A stretch of DNA of 64,000 nt from Salinibacillus kushneri (GTDB taxonomy: Bacteria; Bacillota; Bacilli; Bacillales; Alkalibacillaceae): assembly GCF_900111405.1 (NCBI RefSeq), contig NZ_FOHJ01000013.1:1-64000 (forward strand). Reading direction: 5' to 3'. The translations under genes and the position numbers were made by a program. Each line of letters opens with the position of its first letter. The stretch's first letter is position 1. Of this stretch, positions 61,815 through 64,000 are shown one piece after another. A model generated the notes under the pieces. It was given only the letters and a program-made list of their open reading frames with translations. It had not been told where the DNA came from and did no database searches.

Positions 61815-61926
61815 CCTCTTATCTTTCAAGTAAGCATACTTGATGGAATTGGCACAGTGTTCTTTCTAAATAGAAACCGCTGCCGAGGCTTCTTTGGGCC
61901 ATTTCCCTCCACCTCTCTAGATAAGA
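61815..61926 (-). promoter_or_regulatory. SAM-I riboswitch (S-box)
   Basis: The minus strand has the full S-box signature: CTTATCTAGAGAGGTGGAGG, GAAATGGCCCAAAGAAGCC, TCGGCAGCGG, CACTGTGCCAATTCC and AAAGATAAGAGG, closing P1 with the 5' CTTATC. With the terminator just downstream it should shut off the operon when S-adenosylmethionine is plentiful. Confidence 0.93.
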
Positions 61927-61949
61927 AACCGTATGAAATTGTTAGACAA

Positions 61950-61978
61950 ATCATAATAGAAAATAAATGAAATGTCAA
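61950..61978 (-). promoter_or_regulatory. sigma-A promoter of the S-box operon
   Basis: TTGACA (61973-61978), a 17-base spacer, TATGAT (61950-61955): near-consensus, about 25 bases before the aptamer. Confidence 0.85.
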
Positions 61979-62007
61979 CCATACCAATCGGATTAATAAA
62001 AAGATTT

Positions 62008-62748
62008 TTATCCGAAAAAACTTTTAAATGACTGGACCGTTGCTTCCCGATTAATAGCCGCAATGGATGTGGTAAGCGGTATCCCTTTAGGACAGGATTG
62101 AACACAATTTTGCGAATTCCCACAGTCCTCAAGTCCACCTTCTCCCATAAAGGTCTCCAGCCGCTCTTCTTTATTCATTGCACCTGTTGGGTGAACATTT
62201 TTCAGGCGGATTTGTGAAAAAACGAAAGGACCTAAAAAGTCAGTATTTTCATTTACATTTGGACACGCCTCAAGACAAATCCCGCATGTAAAACATTTTG
62301 ATAGTTCATAGGCCCATTGTCTTGTGTTTTCTGCCATACGCGGTCCTGGACCAATGTCATACGTACCATCAATCGGAATCCATGCTTTTACTCGTTTTAA
62401 AGCATCAAACATTTTTCCCCGATCAATAAATAAATCTCTTATTACAGGGAAGGTCGTCATAGGAGCAAGTTTTACAGGCTGCTTCAATTGATCAACTAAG
62501 GTTGAACAGGCTTGTCTTGGTTTGTTATTGATAATCATAGAGCAAGCCCCACAAACCTCTTCCAGGCAATTCATATCCCATTGAACTGGCGTTGTTTGCT
62601 TTCCATCTTTTGTGACAGGATTTTTGCGAATTTCCATCAAAACCGAAATGATATTCATATTTGAACGATAGGGAATCGAAAAGCTTTCTTCATATGGATC
62701 AGACTCAGGATTATCCTGTCGAGTAATAATGACATCAATGTTATCCAT
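62008..62748 (-). CDS. sdhB: succinate dehydrogenase iron-sulfur subunit, solitary copy
   Basis: A 246-residue SdhB. The [2Fe-2S] cysteines are CLEEVCGAC plus a later Cys (RQACST); the [4Fe-4S] and [3Fe-4S] set lies in CFTCGICLEACPNVN and CGNSQNCVQSCPKGIP. Length and the PTGAMNKEERLETFM phrase match Bacillus SdhB. ATG 62748 (AAGGAGGAG upstream) is the start. It is alone: the usual sdhC and sdhA are absent, and the upstream gene is phosphomevalonate kinase. It is probably a second copy or a displaced sdhB. Confidence 0.9.
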   Translation of the reverse strand: MDNIDVIITRQDNPESDPYEESFSIPYRSNMNIISVLMEIRKNPVTKDGKQTTPVQWDMNCLEEVCGACSMIINNKPRQACSTLVDQLKQPVKLAPMTTFPVIRDLFIDRGKMFDALKRVKAWIPIDGTYDIGPGPRMAENTRQWAYELSKCFTCGICLEACPNVNENTDFLGPFVFSQIRLKNVHPTGAMNKEERLETFMGEGGLEDCGNSQNCVQSCPKGIPLTTSIAAINREATVQSFKSFFG

Positions 62749-62803
62749 GTTGACTCCTCCTTGCAAACAAAGAGTGGGGTTCACCAATAATAGAGATAAA
62801 TCT

Positions 62804-63907
62804 TTACTTATGCCAGGAGCTTCCATTGTGGTCAACATCAAGGTTTAATGGTTCAATACCTGCCTTTTTCCAGGCTTCAGACAGCTTTACAACCTGTTCT
62901 TGTGAAGTAACAAATGCAATTCCACAATCTCCACCACCTGCACCAGAGGATTTACCACTTCCTCCCATTTGTTCAGCTAAATCAGATAATACTGCTAAAT
63001 TAGGAGTTTCTATTAGCATGCCCACTTCTTTTCCTAATTTTACAAGGGCAGAACGATTTTTCTTTAAATAAAATAGAGACTCTTCTGCATCCTTATGTTC
63101 AAAGCTGCTTACAATCCCTTCTACTGCCTGATAGCTATCTTTCAGGAAGGTTTGGTATATCTGGTTATTTTCCTGTTGTCCATCTTTAAGTTGTCTGATC
63201 ATTGGCCCCGTAGAAACCGCCTTGCCCGTCCAGCCTACACACAGCTGCAGCGTTTCAGGAGGTATTACAGGCTGAATAGAAAGATATGGCCAGGACTGCT
63301 CAATAAGGGTAGTAATGGATGAGCTTGTTTCTATTTGTTGGAGTAGCCATTGTGCCTGAAAAGCGGAATATCGTAACCAGCCTCCGTAGGTTGAAGCAGC
63401 TACATCAGCTCCAGAACCACTCCCTTGTGTTTTCACATGAGCTATGACTGCAAGCTTAAAAATCAATTCTTTAGGTGCGTAAAACAATTGGTTCTGTTGC
63501 TCTGCTAAAGCTAATATAGCGGAAACTACAGAAACGACAACGGCTGCACTTGAACCAAGTCCATATTTTTTACCAGAAGGGTCATCTAACTCACTCGTAA
63601 CCGTTAAATGGAAAGGGGAAAGCTGTACAGAAGACTCATTTAAATAGTCTTGAACAACTTTAATGGTATTTTGGACAAATAACAATTTTTCATCTGTATT
63701 GCTGAACGAAATCGAACGTGAATTGACTTCCCATGACACAGATTCAAACCCTAAATCAGGAAGGGTAAATTCACAATTTTTACTGGATGTAATTTTCGCA
63801 TAAACATACCGATTGACGGCGGCTACAATCGCATTCTGGTTCGGTTCTAATACGGCATATTCCCCAGCAATCATCAATTTCCCAGGGACTCTTACATAAA
63901 TGGGCAA
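62804..63907 (-). CDS. mvaK2: phosphomevalonate kinase
   Basis: A 367-residue GHMP kinase making mevalonate diphosphate in the mevalonate route to isoprenoids. GHMP motifs are VRVPGKLMIAGEYAVLEPNQ (motif 1), KYGLGSSAAVVVSVVSAI (motif 2, glycine-rich phosphate loop) and QMGGSGKSSGAGGGDCGIAF (motif 3). TTG 63907 is the start, GAGGG upstream. The gene upstream is probably mvaD, cut by the window edge. The mevalonate pathway is uncommon in Bacillus proper. Confidence 0.92.
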   Translation of the reverse strand: MPIYVRVPGKLMIAGEYAVLEPNQNAIVAAVNRYVYAKITSSKNCEFTLPDLGFESVSWEVNSRSISFSNTDEKLLFVQNTIKVVQDYLNESSVQLSPFHLTVTSELDDPSGKKYGLGSSAAVVVSVVSAILALAEQQNQLFYAPKELIFKLAVIAHVKTQGSGSGADVAASTYGGWLRYSAFQAQWLLQQIETSSSITTLIEQSWPYLSIQPVIPPETLQLCVGWTGKAVSTGPMIRQLKDGQQENNQIYQTFLKDSYQAVEGIVSSFEHKDAEESLFYLKKNRSALVKLGKEVGMLIETPNLAVLSDLAEQMGGSGKSSGAGGGDCGIAFVTSQEQVVKLSEAWKKAGIEPLNLDVDHNGSSWHK

Positions 63908-63955
63908 TTAAATTCCCTCTCTTTCAAATACACTTTCCCATCGACTGTTTATTGA

Positions 63956-64000
63956 TTAAAGATAGTCTTGATATTCAATACCAGGACCAGGACGACAACC
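63956..64000 (-). CDS. mvaD: C-terminal end of probable diphosphomevalonate decarboxylase
   Basis: Only 14 codons and a stop are in the window, reading CRPGPGIEYQDYL. A PGPGI-type close is typical of MvaD, the enzyme that follows phosphomevalonate kinase in the pathway, and mvaD is the normal neighbour. The assignment depends mainly on context. The rest of the gene lies to the right. Confidence 0.55.
   Translation of the reverse strand, partial: GCRPGPGIEYQDYL

Overview
The window is low-GC DNA from an endospore-forming member of the Bacillaceae. Evidence for this is a complete gerA-type germinant receptor operon, a gamma-type small acid-soluble spore protein, an AbrB-family regulator, strong AGGAGG ribosome binding sites, and Fur, PerR, MntR and CcpA-type sites plus S-box, L-box and G-box riboswitches. 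The right edge carries mevalonate-pathway genes (phosphomevalonate kinase and the tail of a probable diphosphomevalonate decarboxylase). Bacillus subtilis uses the MEP route instead, so a halotolerant Bacillaceae genus is plausible, but I cannot name a genus.

Layout. (1) 0-5.6 kb is an accessory patch of small genes, many of them broken: a frameshifted DUF5694-like gene, a frameshifted exported protein, a membrane protein with two in-frame stops and a DUF4440-like remnant. Copies of a short palindromic repeat are scattered between them. (2) 5.7-10.7 kb holds an ArsR-SRPBCC regulator, Mn catalase, a DUF2975/Xre pair, a lipoprotein and an AlaX-type editing hydrolase. (3) 10.8-14.3 kb is a Fur-controlled siderophore uptake locus: a fused two-domain permease and a binding lipoprotein, with no ATPase gene. 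(4) 14.6-25 kb holds PerR-controlled katA, a patatin, a DUF819 transporter, dapA under a lysine riboswitch, a DHA2 drug exporter and a DUF1538 pair with a tandem P-II protein. (5) 25-32 kb is a molybdenum cofactor cluster (moeA, moaB, moaC, moaD, moaE, mobB) with an orphan biotin carboxylase and two unknown membrane proteins among it. (6) 32-40.3 kb holds RidA, an MBL hydrolase, an AbrB-like regulator with a cysteine-rich tail, YyaL, a G-box and its purine permease, OsmC, an Asn-rich SASP and small metal-motif proteins. (7) 40.5-44.7 kb is cstA followed by a small CC-ending protein, an ArsA-family ATPase and a quinone-reductase-like gene. (8) 45-49.4 kb holds a hydrolase lipoprotein, an aldehyde dehydrogenase, a DUF2269 protein and a histidine phosphatase. 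(9) 49.6-52.6 kb is a second decayed accessory patch with the same palindromic repeat. (10) 52.6-64 kb holds mntR diverging from a ZIP transporter with a candidate MntR box, an M29 aminopeptidase, the ger operon, an S-box-controlled operon of a luciferase-like monooxygenase and an ATP-grasp protein, an orphan sdhB and mevalonate genes.

How the parts fit. Metal and oxidative-stress control recurs: Fur on siderophore uptake, PerR on katA, MntR beside a ZIP importer, and an Mn catalase. Three riboswitches (lysine, guanine, SAM) each have a terminator and sit in front of matching genes. The points most worth following are the SAM-controlled monooxygenase/ATP-grasp pair, the cstA-small CC protein-ArsA-oxidoreductase locus, the DUF1538 pair with tandem P-II protein, the candidate MntR-ZIP circuit, and the repeat family restricted to the two decayed patches. 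Roughly ten genes or remnants are disrupted, and several stops lie where tryptophan would be expected. The surrounding core genes are intact, so real decay is more likely than poor sequence quality. No rRNA, tRNA, CRISPR array or complete insertion sequence was seen.
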